Source of the DNA: Bacteriovoracaceae bacterium UBA1511
GTDB lineage: Bacteria; Bdellovibrionota; Bacteriovoracia; Bacteriovoracales; Bacteriovoracaceae
Assembly: GCA_002323535.1 (NCBI GenBank)
Contig: DCQT01000099.1
Coordinates: 7,610 to 53,805 of the forward strand
Length of the DNA stretch: 46,196 nt
Direction of reading: 5' to 3'
The position numbers and the translations under genes are program-made. Below the pieces are notes generated by a model. It made no database searches. It was not told the origin of the DNA and was given only the letters and a program-made list of their open reading frames with translations. Within the stretch, counting starts at the first letter, position 1. Each line of letters starts with the position of its first letter. Of the stretch, positions 8,379 through 16,705 are shown one piece after another.

Positions 8379-9722
8379 TTAATTTCTCTCATCAAGAAGC
8401 CATGGTAAGACATCATCGACAGAAATGATACCTAACAACTCATTAGTATCTAAATGAGTTACCGGAAGATTAATCAAATTATACTTACTCATTAAAGAGG
8501 CAACTTCTCGCCAGTTAGATTCGGGAGAAATTGTTTTAATATCTTCCTCTTGCATTATCTTTCCAATAGACAAGTCATCCTCTGAAATAAGTAATTTATT
8601 GAGAGGGCAATAGCCGATTAACTTTTTATTTTTATCAACAATAAATATGTCGTATATCGATTCAATATCACTGAATTCATTTTTTATAATTTTTAAAATG
8701 TCATTTTTATTAAGATCGGGGGTGATCTCAAAAACTTCTGATGACATTAGTCCACCTGCTGTGTCTTCCTCATATTCCAAAAGTTCCTTGATTTCTTCTT
8801 TTAATTCAGAGTCATCGAAGTTTTCAATTATTTTGTCTTTTTTTTCTTCATTAATTTCTCCCAAAATATCCGCAGCTTCGTCTGGAGCCATTTTTGAAAG
8901 TATTTCTGCTACCTCTTCATCAGGTTCATCTTTAATTAGCGACAACTGAACTCCGTGGCCAACTTCTGATAATGTTTCTGCAGCGTATGAGGTATCAAGT
9001 TCATTAAAAATAAGCTTTCGTGAGTTTGGGTCAAGCTCCTCAAGGATATCTGCGAGGTCAGCGGGATGCATTTTCTTTATTTCATCGTTAGTTAAACTTA
9101 CCTGAACAGACTTTTGCATGTTCTTAGTTGGCAGAGCATGTATAAACTTCCAATTGATTACAGTTTCTTTTTTTATAGAGTCAAATGGCATACCCAGTTT
9201 AAAAATAAAAAAATCGAAAATTGGTAATAAGCCAATTCTTCTTATTAGACTTCTTAATCCAACGAGGGCGTGGGTTAGCTTTAGACTATCTCCGGCTTTT
9301 ATTAACTCGAGGTCATTTACTCTAATTACTTTTTTTCCGGATGTATCTACAACCTGTCTGTCCAAAATGACTTTTCCTAATGGAGGTAGCTCCATGGCTT
9401 CACCTTTGAATTGCCGAGCTAGAAGACTTGTAACAACTTGTTGATCTTGTACTTTTGGAAAGTTTTGATTTAAGGAAATGGAGCTATCATCCTTTATGAT
9501 GATTTCATCAAGAGAAAATATTAAAATATTGTCCCAATGAATATATCCTATTTGAGATTTATTCTTAAATTGAATTGCTAATGTACTTGGAAACGCTTCA
9601 TCGTAATTTACGAATAGGTCAGATAATTTCCCGACAAAGGTACTGCTTTCTCTTTTTATTTTTATTCCAATTAGAGAAGAGAAGTGAACACTGAGTTGAT
9701 TAAGCTTTTTGAAGATTTCCAT
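8379..9722 (-). CDS. Soluble PRC-barrel/MgtE-N/CBS protein, likely transporter gate or sensor
   Basis: In its 447 residues, a PRC-barrel-like region (about 1-80) and a second one (about 115-165) come first. An MgtE N-terminal superhelical domain follows (about 205-315; repeated PADLADILEEL and PDEAADILGEI units), then a CBS pair (about 325-445). TAGGLMS joins the last two parts, as in MgtE. MgtE itself continues into five membrane helices; here the protein ends after the CBS pair with no hydrophobic segment. In MgtE, the N and CBS domains bind Mg2+ and close the channel. The gene sits 2 bases from the NRAMP-related transporter and 2 bases from ppsR, so it probably regulates that transporter. 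Confidence 0.85.
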   Translation of the reverse strand: MEIFKKLNQLSVHFSSLIGIKIKRESSTFVGKLSDLFVNYDEAFPSTLAIQFKNKSQIGYIHWDNILIFSLDEIIIKDDSSISLNQNFPKVQDQQVVTSLLARQFKGEAMELPPLGKVILDRQVVDTSGKKVIRVNDLELIKAGDSLKLTHALVGLRSLIRRIGLLPIFDFFIFKLGMPFDSIKKETVINWKFIHALPTKNMQKSVQVSLTNDEIKKMHPADLADILEELDPNSRKLIFNELDTSYAAETLSEVGHGVQLSLIKDEPDEEVAEILSKMAPDEAADILGEINEEKKDKIIENFDDSELKEEIKELLEYEEDTAGGLMSSEVFEITPDLNKNDILKIIKNEFSDIESIYDIFIVDKNKKLIGYCPLNKLLISEDDLSIGKIMQEEDIKTISPESNWREVASLMSKYNLINLPVTHLDTNELLGIISVDDVLPWLLDERN

Positions 9723-9724
9723 AT

Positions 9725-10579
9725 CTACCTTTTTTGCTTACTCTGATTTTTTCTTCTCATGTTAATGATTTTTAGTATGTCTGTCGCTGTCTCTTCTAAG
9801 GCCCTGTTTGTTACATTGTATATGGGCCATCGTTTATTCTTTTTAAATATTTCATTTGCCCACTCAATCTCTTCGATGATTACTTTTTTGTCGGCATAGT
9901 TTTCTGTATGTTCTACAGCACCTAGCTTAGAGAGTCTGTTTTGACGAATTTTAATTAGAGCATCAGGGTCAATTGTGAGCCCGAAAACTTTTCTTTGATC
10001 AACCTCAAATACTTGCTTTGGTAGCTCTGTTCCAGGAATTATTGGAATGTTAATTACTTTAATACCGTGCTGACTAAGGTATACTGACAGCGGTGTTTTC
10101 GATGTTCTGGATATACCAAGTAGAATTACGTCAGCTTCATCTAGGTTGTCGGTACTTCTTCCATCATCATTCATCAGGGTGAATTCCATTGCGGCAACCC
10201 TACTAAAGTATTTCTCATCAACGGAGTGAAGAAGCCCCGGTTTTGATGATGGTTCTTGATGCAAGTAAAATGAAAATAAATTCAGGGCAGGGCCTATCAA
10301 GTCTAAAGTGTGAACGTCTTTTTCTTTCGCTGTTTTTTCAATAAAGCTTCTTAAACTTTCTTGAACTACTGTGTGTATCACGATGTCGTGATGAATGCTT
10401 GCTTCTGTTAGAATTGATTCAATTTGATCTTCGGTTCTTACGTTTTTATATCTTGTGAAGATTAAATCACAGTCTGGAAATTGAGTTATTGCCGCATTAG
10501 ATAATGATGTCGCAGTTTCACCAGTACCATCTGAAATGATCATTACCCTTAGGTCTTTATTAATTTTTTCCATAAACAA
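9725..10579 (-). CDS. ppsR: PEP synthase/PPDK regulatory protein (kinase-pyrophosphorylase, DUF299)
   Basis: This 284-residue protein has the family's opening SDGTGETA and the P-loop-like GISRTSKTPLS (about residues 154-164). DUF299 proteins use ADP to phosphorylate, and Pi to dephosphorylate, a threonine of phosphoenolpyruvate synthase or pyruvate phosphate dikinase, switching the enzyme off or on. Which of the two is the target cannot be told here, as neither is in the window. Two in-frame ATGs (10579 and 10573) are possible starts. It lies between miaA and the MgtE-N/CBS gene in one co-directional run. Confidence 0.92.
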   Translation of the reverse strand: MFMEKINKDLRVMIISDGTGETATSLSNAAITQFPDCDLIFTRYKNVRTEDQIESILTEASIHHDIVIHTVVQESLRSFIEKTAKEKDVHTLDLIGPALNLFSFYLHQEPSSKPGLLHSVDEKYFSRVAAMEFTLMNDDGRSTDNLDEADVILLGISRTSKTPLSVYLSQHGIKVINIPIIPGTELPKQVFEVDQRKVFGLTIDPDALIKIRQNRLSKLGAVEHTENYADKKVIIEEIEWANEIFKKNKRWPIYNVTNRALEETATDILKIINMRRKNQSKQKR

Positions 10580-10619
10580 TCTTCGTCATTATGGAGTTTA
10601 AAATGTACTTAAAAAGGAA

Positions 10620-11606
10620 TTAAAGTAGTGTAAATATTTTTTCTATATTTTTGTTTATGTCTTCAAGAGGGTCAATCATTGTTTTTGGTGTCACCTTTTT
10701 AAAAAATGTCTTTTGTGACTTTGCAAGTTGTCGAGTTGAAATATTTATTTTTTCAATGAGTTCGTCTTTATTTTCAGATTTAGAGAAAATAAAATTTATT
10801 GTTTCTTTATAACCAATTGAGTTTAGGGGCTTAAGGGTTTTATCAAAACCTTGAGCGAGCAAGTCTTTTACCTCTTCTATTAGACCATTTTTGATCATAT
10901 CTTTTGTTCTATTAAGTATTATTTCCAAGTGAGCATTTTTTTCTGGAAAGGTGTATAGGTTCAATGGGGATACATTAAGGCTAAGGTTTTCTTCAAAGTT
11001 ATATGGATTTTTCGCGTCCAACTCTTTTTTTTGCAGAGATAATTTTTTATTATTGATTGTAAAATATTCCACCGCTCGGGAAAGACGATAGAAGTCATTT
11101 TGATGAATGTTTTCTAGCGATTCAGGGTCATTTTTCTTTAAAAAATTAATCAGTTCCTCATTGTTTGCCTTGTCGTTTTTATCTAATATCTCTGCAAACT
11201 TGATATTCTCTAGTTTATTTGTTTTTTCCCTTGGTTCATCTGAGGAATACATTCCTTTCAATAGGGCTCTAAGGTAAAACCCACTTCCTCCAACCAAAAT
11301 AGGTAAGGTGCCTTCGGTAATTAGTTGGGCGATAATTGGTTTTGATATTGATACAAAGTGTGAACTGTTTATTGGACTTGATATAGATTGTGTTCCAACA
11401 AAGTGATGCCTCACGCCTTCCATCTCATGTTGCGTCGGTTTCGCAGTTCCAATATTTAATTCCTTATAAAATAGTAAGGAATCAAAGTTTATAACCTCTG
11501 CTTTTAAACCCTTGGAGATGAGTGATTTCGCCAGCTCAATTGAGAGTTTTGTTTTTCCAGAAGCCGTCGGGCCAAAAATATTTATTAAATTTTTAGATTG
11601 AGTCAT
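10620..11606 (-). CDS. miaA: tRNA dimethylallyltransferase
   Basis: MiaA adds a dimethylallyl group to N6 of A37 in tRNAs that read UNN codons. The 328-residue protein has the P-loop GPTASGKT near the N terminus (about residues 12-19), the DS...NIGTAKPT substrate motif, and LVGGSGFYLRALLKG. Length is normal for the family. The start overlaps the end of mutL by 14 bases, the common mutL-miaA pairing. No hfq follows; ppsR does, after 40 bases. Confidence 0.96.
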   Translation of the reverse strand: MTQSKNLINIFGPTASGKTKLSIELAKSLISKGLKAEVINFDSLLFYKELNIGTAKPTQHEMEGVRHHFVGTQSISSPINSSHFVSISKPIIAQLITEGTLPILVGGSGFYLRALLKGMYSSDEPREKTNKLENIKFAEILDKNDKANNEELINFLKKNDPESLENIHQNDFYRLSRAVEYFTINNKKLSLQKKELDAKNPYNFEENLSLNVSPLNLYTFPEKNAHLEIILNRTKDMIKNGLIEEVKDLLAQGFDKTLKPLNSIGYKETINFIFSKSENKDELIEKINISTRQLAKSQKTFFKKVTPKTMIDPLEDINKNIEKIFTLL

Positions 11607-13242
11607 TGAAAAGTTTATCCACGCTTTCTTGATTAAGAGTCCTTGTGAAAAAGTTATGATCGAGATTATCAGTATTATCCTCTATTATGTTTTCGACAAC
11701 TTTATCTTTTGGCGTGAATTTATTAACAGGCATATGAAGAAGGTAATTTTGATAGTTCTCATGTGTTTTTTTATGATGGTAGAAATCCTCAAGTAAATCA
11801 ACAATTATGCTTAGGTCTTCTAACTGGCAAAGATACATAGGAATTTCTTTTAGCAAGAAAAAGTCTTGGTTTTGATCCGTTTCTATTTCGAAGCCAAATC
11901 TTTGTAAACTTTTTGCAAAATTTTGGTCAACGCTAATGTTTAATTTTAAAGCTACAATAAGAGGAAGCGTTTCCCCATCATAACGTCGCATGGAGTTGAT
12001 TAAAAAGTTTTTAAAGAGTAAGCCTTTATGAATTATATTAATTTCTCTTTCTGAAAAATTTGCGATGAAAAATCTATTACTGGTTTTCTCAATATTTCTT
12101 TGAGTCTCAAAGTTTCGACTCGTAGGTCCAGATGTGCTTTTTGCTTTAAAGCTTGACTTGCTATGCTCCTCTAAAATGTCAATTCTTTGGGGGGGAGCTT
12201 CGAGATCTATCTTGGAAGTAGGTGCTTTTGTAACTGGTAATTTATCAATTAAGTGAGCAATACCTGATTCAACTATTTCAGGGAATATAAACTTAACGAT
12301 GATTTTAGATGGATGGACATTGGGGTCAATGAGTTCGGATGGAATATTCAAAAATAGAAAATAGTCACCGGAGTTACCAATAGGCCAAAACTGTTTAGTC
12401 ATTTTTCGTTGGATGATTGCCTTAATTTTTTTATCTTCTACTAACCGATTATTTACAAATATATATTGATGTCTTAATCCACCTCTATTTGATTCAGGCG
12501 AGATGTAAATATTAAAATTATGTGACTCATGATGAAATTTATTTTGAATAAGTTTTCTTTTGATATTCTGAGAGCGAAGGTGCGTGATTACTTGTTTCAC
12601 TCTCATTGAAATAGAGTCACTTTTTTCATTGGTAACTTTTTCAAAGATTATAGGTGGCTCATCTTCAAATTGAATGTGAAAAGATATGTTTGGTTGTGTT
12701 AGCACAAATCCATAAATGACTTGGTTAATATTATTTCTAAGGGATCGGCTAGATTTTAAAAATTTTAATCTTGCAGGAGTATTGTAAAATAAATTAGTAA
12801 TTGAAATTACTGTTCCGTCCATGGACTGCTTGATTGGTTCTTGTAGGATCGTCTCCCCTCCGTGGATCTCAATTTTACCTGCTATCGTGGAGTCTTTTGA
12901 TTTAGAGATACATAGGACTCTTGAAACGCTAGATATACTCGCAAGTGCCTCTCCGCGAAACCCGTAACTGTAAACGTTATAAATGTCTCCAAAGGATTTT
13001 ATCTTAGAGGTTGCATGTCGTGAAAATGCAAGGGGTAATTGGTCAAAACTGATTCCATCGCCATTGTCTTTTATTTCAACTAGGTCTAGGCCATTGTTTT
13101 TTATATGTACTTTAATGCTTGTACTGTTTGCATCGATAGAGTTTTCGATGATCTCTTTGATCATAGAGTGAGGCGATTCAACGACTTCACCCGCTTTAAT
13201 CTGATTTATTAAATGCTCATCTAACAGTTCAATATTTGCCAA
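11593..13242 (-). CDS. mutL: DNA mismatch repair protein MutL with divergent C-terminal domain
   Basis: The N-terminal 330 residues carry the full GHKL ATPase set: IIENSIDA (with the catalytic Glu and the metal Asn), DNGDGI, ATSKI and YGFRGEAL. The linker (about 335-390) is polar, and the C-terminal domain spans about 390-549. The endonuclease motif (DQHAxxER type) and the ACHxAxRA and CPHGRP zinc motifs of nicking MutL proteins are not seen, and the protein is somewhat short. It may act as a non-nicking matchmaker. The start is TTG (13240-13242 on the top strand reads CAA) with GGAT upstream; no nearby ATG keeps the conserved AGEVV start region intact. Confidence 0.93.
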   Translation of the reverse strand: MANIELLDEHLINQIKAGEVVESPHSMIKEIIENSIDANSTSIKVHIKNNGLDLVEIKDNGDGISFDQLPLAFSRHATSKIKSFGDIYNVYSYGFRGEALASISSVSRVLCISKSKDSTIAGKIEIHGGETILQEPIKQSMDGTVISITNLFYNTPARLKFLKSSRSLRNNINQVIYGFVLTQPNISFHIQFEDEPPIIFEKVTNEKSDSISMRVKQVITHLRSQNIKRKLIQNKFHHESHNFNIYISPESNRGGLRHQYIFVNNRLVEDKKIKAIIQRKMTKQFWPIGNSGDYFLFLNIPSELIDPNVHPSKIIVKFIFPEIVESGIAHLIDKLPVTKAPTSKIDLEAPPQRIDILEEHSKSSFKAKSTSGPTSRNFETQRNIEKTSNRFFIANFSEREINIIHKGLLFKNFLINSMRRYDGETLPLIVALKLNISVDQNFAKSLQRFGFEIETDQNQDFFLLKEIPMYLCQLEDLSIIVDLLEDFYHHKKTHENYQNYLLHMPVNKFTPKDKVVENIIEDNTDNLDHNFFTRTLNQESVDKLFNDSI

Positions 13243-13287
13243 TTCTAATCCAAGAAATACTTTTCAAGCGTAGCTTAGTAGATTCGG

Positions 13288-14196
13288 CTATCCTCTGTAA
13301 AATTGAACTTGATTTCGGCCGTTTTCTTTGGATTTATACACTGCGCTATCTGCCCTTTTAAACAGATCTACGCCAGAATGTACCCCTTGACGGTAATCAG
13401 CCACACCAATACTTGCTGTAACCGGTAATTTCTGAGATTCATAGGTGAAAGAGTGAGCCTCAATAAGCTTTCTTAATCTCTCTGCTATTTCAAAAGAGTA
13501 TTTTAGGTTTGTTTTGGGGAGTAATATAACAAATTCCTCCCCACCATACCTGGCAAATATATCTTGTTCCCTCACACCATTATTTTTGACTAGATCTGCC
13601 ATCTCTTTGAGGACGTAATCTCCTGCATCATGTCCGTAGTTGTCATTTAGTTTTTTAAAGTGATCAAGATCAAAAATTATCAAGGACAGCGGGCTGCCAT
13701 TTAGTTTTGCCTTTTTCATTTCTTGATCTAGAGAATTATTAAAATATGCTTTGTTAAAACAGCCAGTATGTTTATCAGTATTTGCCTCAAGGCTTAATTG
13801 GTCGTATGCATTTCTTTCTGGGTCACCCGCTGGAATAAACTTTAGAGCAACAGAGCCAATTTTTATTATATCTCCTTTTGACAGGGGAGATCTTTCTTCA
13901 ATTTTGCTGTTATTGAGGAATGTGCCATTTTTGGAGCCCATATCTTCAACAAATGCCTGAGACGAATCATTAAAAGATACTTTAAAGTGATATCTTGATA
14001 CCCCTTGAAGTTCAAGAGGTATAGTGTTGTCAGCATTTCTCCCAAGGGTATTTTCAATGTTTTTTAAGTCGTAAAGAGTTCCATTGAGCTCACCACCTAC
14101 TACTAGCAGAGCTGCAGGTTTATTGACTGCTTGAAGGTCAGAAGAGTCCAATGCAGCTTTAATATCAGTAATTACAATCGTTGAGTCGTCAGACAT
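13288..14196 (-). CDS. FHA-GGDEF diguanylate cyclase, DgcB-like
   Basis: The 302-residue protein has a short N-terminal tail (1-24, with T6 and T10), an FHA domain (about 28-122: G52-R53, S67-R68-x-H70, N90-G91-T92) and a GGDEF domain (about 138-302). The signature is GGEEF (218-222), which is active in known cyclases. An inhibitory RxxD site (R209-D212) lies five residues before it. This is the layout of DgcB of Bdellovibrio bacteriovorus, where phosphorylation of the tail is read by the FHA domain and the enzyme is needed for prey entry (from memory). T6 with Ile at +3 fits an FHA-type pThr-x-x-I site. An 11-bp hairpin covers the ribosome binding site. Confidence 0.92.
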   Translation of the reverse strand: MSDDSTIVITDIKAALDSSDLQAVNKPAALLVVGGELNGTLYDLKNIENTLGRNADNTIPLELQGVSRYHFKVSFNDSSQAFVEDMGSKNGTFLNNSKIEERSPLSKGDIIKIGSVALKFIPAGDPERNAYDQLSLEANTDKHTGCFNKAYFNNSLDQEMKKAKLNGSPLSLIIFDLDHFKKLNDNYGHDAGDYVLKEMADLVKNNGVREQDIFARYGGEEFVILLPKTNLKYSFEIAERLRKLIEAHSFTYESQKLPVTASIGVADYRQGVHSGVDLFKRADSAVYKSKENGRNQVQFYRG

Positions 14197-14201
14197 TTAA
14201 G

Positions 14202-14241
14202 TTTTCCCTGGCTTTTTGTTAAATTTTACGGCCAGGGAAAA
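14202..14241 (-). promoter_or_regulatory. 11-bp hairpin covering the SD of the FHA-GGDEF gene
   Basis: TTTTCCCTGGC (14202-14212) and GCCAGGGAAAA (14231-14241) are perfect reverse complements with an 18-base loop. In the minus-strand message, the arm next to the gene contains AGGG, the best Shine-Dalgarno sequence, nine bases before the ATG at 14196. Folding would hide it. Neither strand has a U-tract after the stem, so it is not an ordinary intrinsic terminator. It lies in the 80-base gap between pgi and the cyclase. It could be translational control, an RNA-protein site, or an operator with widely spaced arms. Confidence 0.6.
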
Positions 14242-14276
14242 TTGAAAGCAATATTGAAAATATTATTAATCAGATT

Positions 14277-15542
14277 TTAGTTCTTTGATAAAATTTGTTT
14301 AGTATAAACCTTGCCAAGTTCAACACCTGGTTGATCGAATGGGTTAATTCTCATAACCTCACCCATTAAAGCAGTAAGTAACTCAAAGAAAATAATTAAA
14401 GATCCAAGAGTTTTTTCATTCAGTTCCTCGATGGAAAGGGAGACTATTGGTAAGTCATTTTCGGTCATCGCTTTCTTTGCTCCGGTAAACTCAGCAGACA
14501 TGAGCTCTTCTAGCGAAGTTTTGCTTAGTAGTTGAAAGGAGGGCAAATCGATTTCATTATGAAGCGAGACTTGATTGCTAAATTTTTTAATCTCAAGCAA
14601 GAAAAATAATTTATCCCTTGGGCCTTCCATAAAGAGCTGCATCTGGGAGTGCTGATCGGTAGAGCCGTATGCTGAAATTGGGGTTAAGCCAGTATGAACA
14701 GTCTCTCCTTCAAGGTTTTCTTTTTTTCCGAGGCTTTCAGCCCATAGCTGAACAAACCAAGAGGTGAAGTTTTTTAGTTTTGAGGAGTAAGGCATTAAAA
14801 CAGTCTGATTTATACCTTTATTTATCCAGTAGTTGACGGCTTGACCTGCTTTATACAAGTCACTTGAAGGTGAGTCTAAAAGCTTCCAACCATTTTCCTT
14901 TGCACTCGCAACAAGAGCGTCACAATTAATGCCTGCAAATAAAGCGGGGAGAAAACCTACAGGAGTAAGAACACTGAACCTCCCTCCAACATCACTAGGA
15001 ACGGTTAGGGTATCAAGCTTTAGGTCATTGGAAATTTTTCTAAGGTCACCATTTTCTTCGTCAGTGCAAAGAACAATATATTCACTCAATTGATTTAAAC
15101 CTATTTCAAACTTTTCTTTTAATAGATTTATGATGCTGATAAAAGTTGCAATTGTCTCGGCTGTGCCACCACTTTTTGAAACAATGTAGAAGATAGTGTT
15201 TTTTATATCAGTTATTTTATTAAGTTTTTCAACTGTATCATCAGGATCAACATTATTTAAATACTCAAAAAATACATCATTATTTTTTTGTAATGCAGAC
15301 AATAGCATTTCTGGGCCTAGGCTACTTCCACCTATTCCAACGTGGTAAAAGTATTTTTTATGAGAGTGTTTTGCGTGAACTTTTTTTGAATCGTTTAGAA
15401 ACTTTTCTTCGCTCAATGTTGTAAGAAAGCCAATTGCGCTTGATTCAATTGTTTTCTTTAGCTTTGGAAGAAAACTTTCAGAAAAAGTTTGTATATCAGT
15501 TGAATCAACTCCACTTTGTTTGAAGTCTGCTTTAAATGTCAT
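14277..15542 (-). CDS. pgi: Glucose-6-phosphate isomerase
   Basis: Pgi interconverts glucose 6-phosphate and fructose 6-phosphate. At 421 residues it is the short bacterial form. Family motifs are clear: GIGGSSLGPEM, SKSGGTAET for the phosphate site, GGRFSVLTPVG, STDQHSQMQ with the catalytic His region, and NPFDQPGVE near the end. AGGA lies seven bases before the ATG. It follows the acyl-CoA dehydrogenase by 22 bases and so probably shares its transcript. The SD hairpin of the next gene lies beyond its stop. Confidence 0.96.
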   Translation of the reverse strand: MTFKADFKQSGVDSTDIQTFSESFLPKLKKTIESSAIGFLTTLSEEKFLNDSKKVHAKHSHKKYFYHVGIGGSSLGPEMLLSALQKNNDVFFEYLNNVDPDDTVEKLNKITDIKNTIFYIVSKSGGTAETIATFISIINLLKEKFEIGLNQLSEYIVLCTDEENGDLRKISNDLKLDTLTVPSDVGGRFSVLTPVGFLPALFAGINCDALVASAKENGWKLLDSPSSDLYKAGQAVNYWINKGINQTVLMPYSSKLKNFTSWFVQLWAESLGKKENLEGETVHTGLTPISAYGSTDQHSQMQLFMEGPRDKLFFLLEIKKFSNQVSLHNEIDLPSFQLLSKTSLEELMSAEFTGAKKAMTENDLPIVSLSIEELNEKTLGSLIIFFELLTALMGEVMRINPFDQPGVELGKVYTKQILSKN

Positions 15543-15564
15543 TACTGAGTCCTGTTAAATTTGG

Positions 15565-16695
15565 TTAATTATATTCGGACTTTATAGATCTGGCGATAAC
15601 AAGTTTTTGAATTTGATTTGTGCCTTCAACTATTTGAAGAACCTTGGCGTCTCTCATAAGGCGTTCTGTTGGATATTCTTTAGTGTATCCAACACCCCCT
15701 AGAACCTGGACTGCATCTGTAGAGACTTTCATGGCAACGTCTGATGCCTTAAGCTTGGATATACTAGAGAGTTTGGTGCTTGGTGTTCCTGCATCTAGCA
15801 GCTTTGCAGCTTCATACACACAAAGTCTCGCGCAAGTTGTCTCAACTTCCATATCTGACATCATGAACTGGAGTCCTTGAAAGTTAAAAATACTTTCTCC
15901 AAACTGCTCTCTTGAGAGTGAGTACTTCACGCTTTCTTCAAGAGCTCTTTGAGCAAGACCAACTGATATCGCTCCAATCGTAATCCTACCAGCGTCAAGA
16001 CCTGAGAAAGCCGCCTTGATTCCGTCTCCTTCATGGCCAAGAAGTCTGTCTTTTGGGATAGCGCAGTTTTTAAACAAAAGCTCCCTTGTTGGGGATGTTC
16101 TCCAGCCCATTTTTTTTTCGGCTTTGCCATACTCGAAGCCAGGGTCTCCATCTCGAACGATAAATGCGCTAACTCCCTTAGGCCCATTTTCCCCAGTTCG
16201 TGCCATGACGAGATAAGTCTTTGCAATACCTCCAGAGGTGATCCAAAGTTTTGAGCCATTGAGAATATAATTGTCGCCCTCTAGGGCTGCTGTCGTTTTT
16301 AAGTTTGTTGCGTCTGAACCAGAGCCTGATTCAGATAGGGCAAAGGCTCCTATTTCTTCTCCTCTCGCCATCGGTGGAAGGAAGGTTGATTTTTGCTCAT
16401 CAGAGCCAAATTTTTGAATGATGGACTGAACCATACTTGAAACACTGATAGTTACTGCATATGGAACGCTTGATTTAGATAACTCCTCGAGAAAGTAACA
16501 AAAATCCGTGTAGCCTAATCCAGCTCCATCGTAAGACTCCTGTGTCGTCATTCCTGTAAAGCCAAGCTCACCAAGTTGAGAAAAAATTTCCATGCGAAAG
16601 ACTTCATTTTCATCATCAGATTCAATGATGGGGTCAATAACACTTTGCCTAAACTTTTTAACTTCTTTGATAATTTCGTCTTTCAAGTCTGACAT
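15565..16695 (-). CDS. Acyl-CoA dehydrogenase, short/medium-chain type
   Basis: This FAD enzyme introduces a 2,3 double bond into acyl-CoA. The N-terminal helical, central beta and C-terminal helical parts are all present. FALSESGSGSDA and WITSGG mark the flavin site. The catalytic base is the Glu in VEGTNQIQ near the C terminus, as in short-chain and butyryl-CoA dehydrogenases; the helix position used by isovaleryl-CoA dehydrogenase reads LDAGRI, without Glu. I place the start at 16695, where AAGGAT sits five bases upstream, giving 376 residues. A longer in-frame extension to 16740 would overlap the previous gene. The exact substrate is not defined. Confidence 0.93.
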   Translation of the reverse strand: MSDLKDEIIKEVKKFRQSVIDPIIESDDENEVFRMEIFSQLGELGFTGMTTQESYDGAGLGYTDFCYFLEELSKSSVPYAVTISVSSMVQSIIQKFGSDEQKSTFLPPMARGEEIGAFALSESGSGSDATNLKTTAALEGDNYILNGSKLWITSGGIAKTYLVMARTGENGPKGVSAFIVRDGDPGFEYGKAEKKMGWRTSPTRELLFKNCAIPKDRLLGHEGDGIKAAFSGLDAGRITIGAISVGLAQRALEESVKYSLSREQFGESIFNFQGLQFMMSDMEVETTCARLCVYEAAKLLDAGTPSTKLSSISKLKASDVAMKVSTDAVQVLGGVGYTKEYPTERLMRDAKVLQIVEGTNQIQKLVIARSIKSEYN

Positions 16696-16705
16696 TTTTA
16701 TCCTT

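Noticed and set aside
8647..8949. A 100-codon open frame on the plus strand, antisense to the MgtE-N/CBS gene.
   Set aside because: It is Ser/Ile-rich low-complexity translation of the antisense strand, with no SD, and the opposite frame encodes clear MgtE-N motifs.
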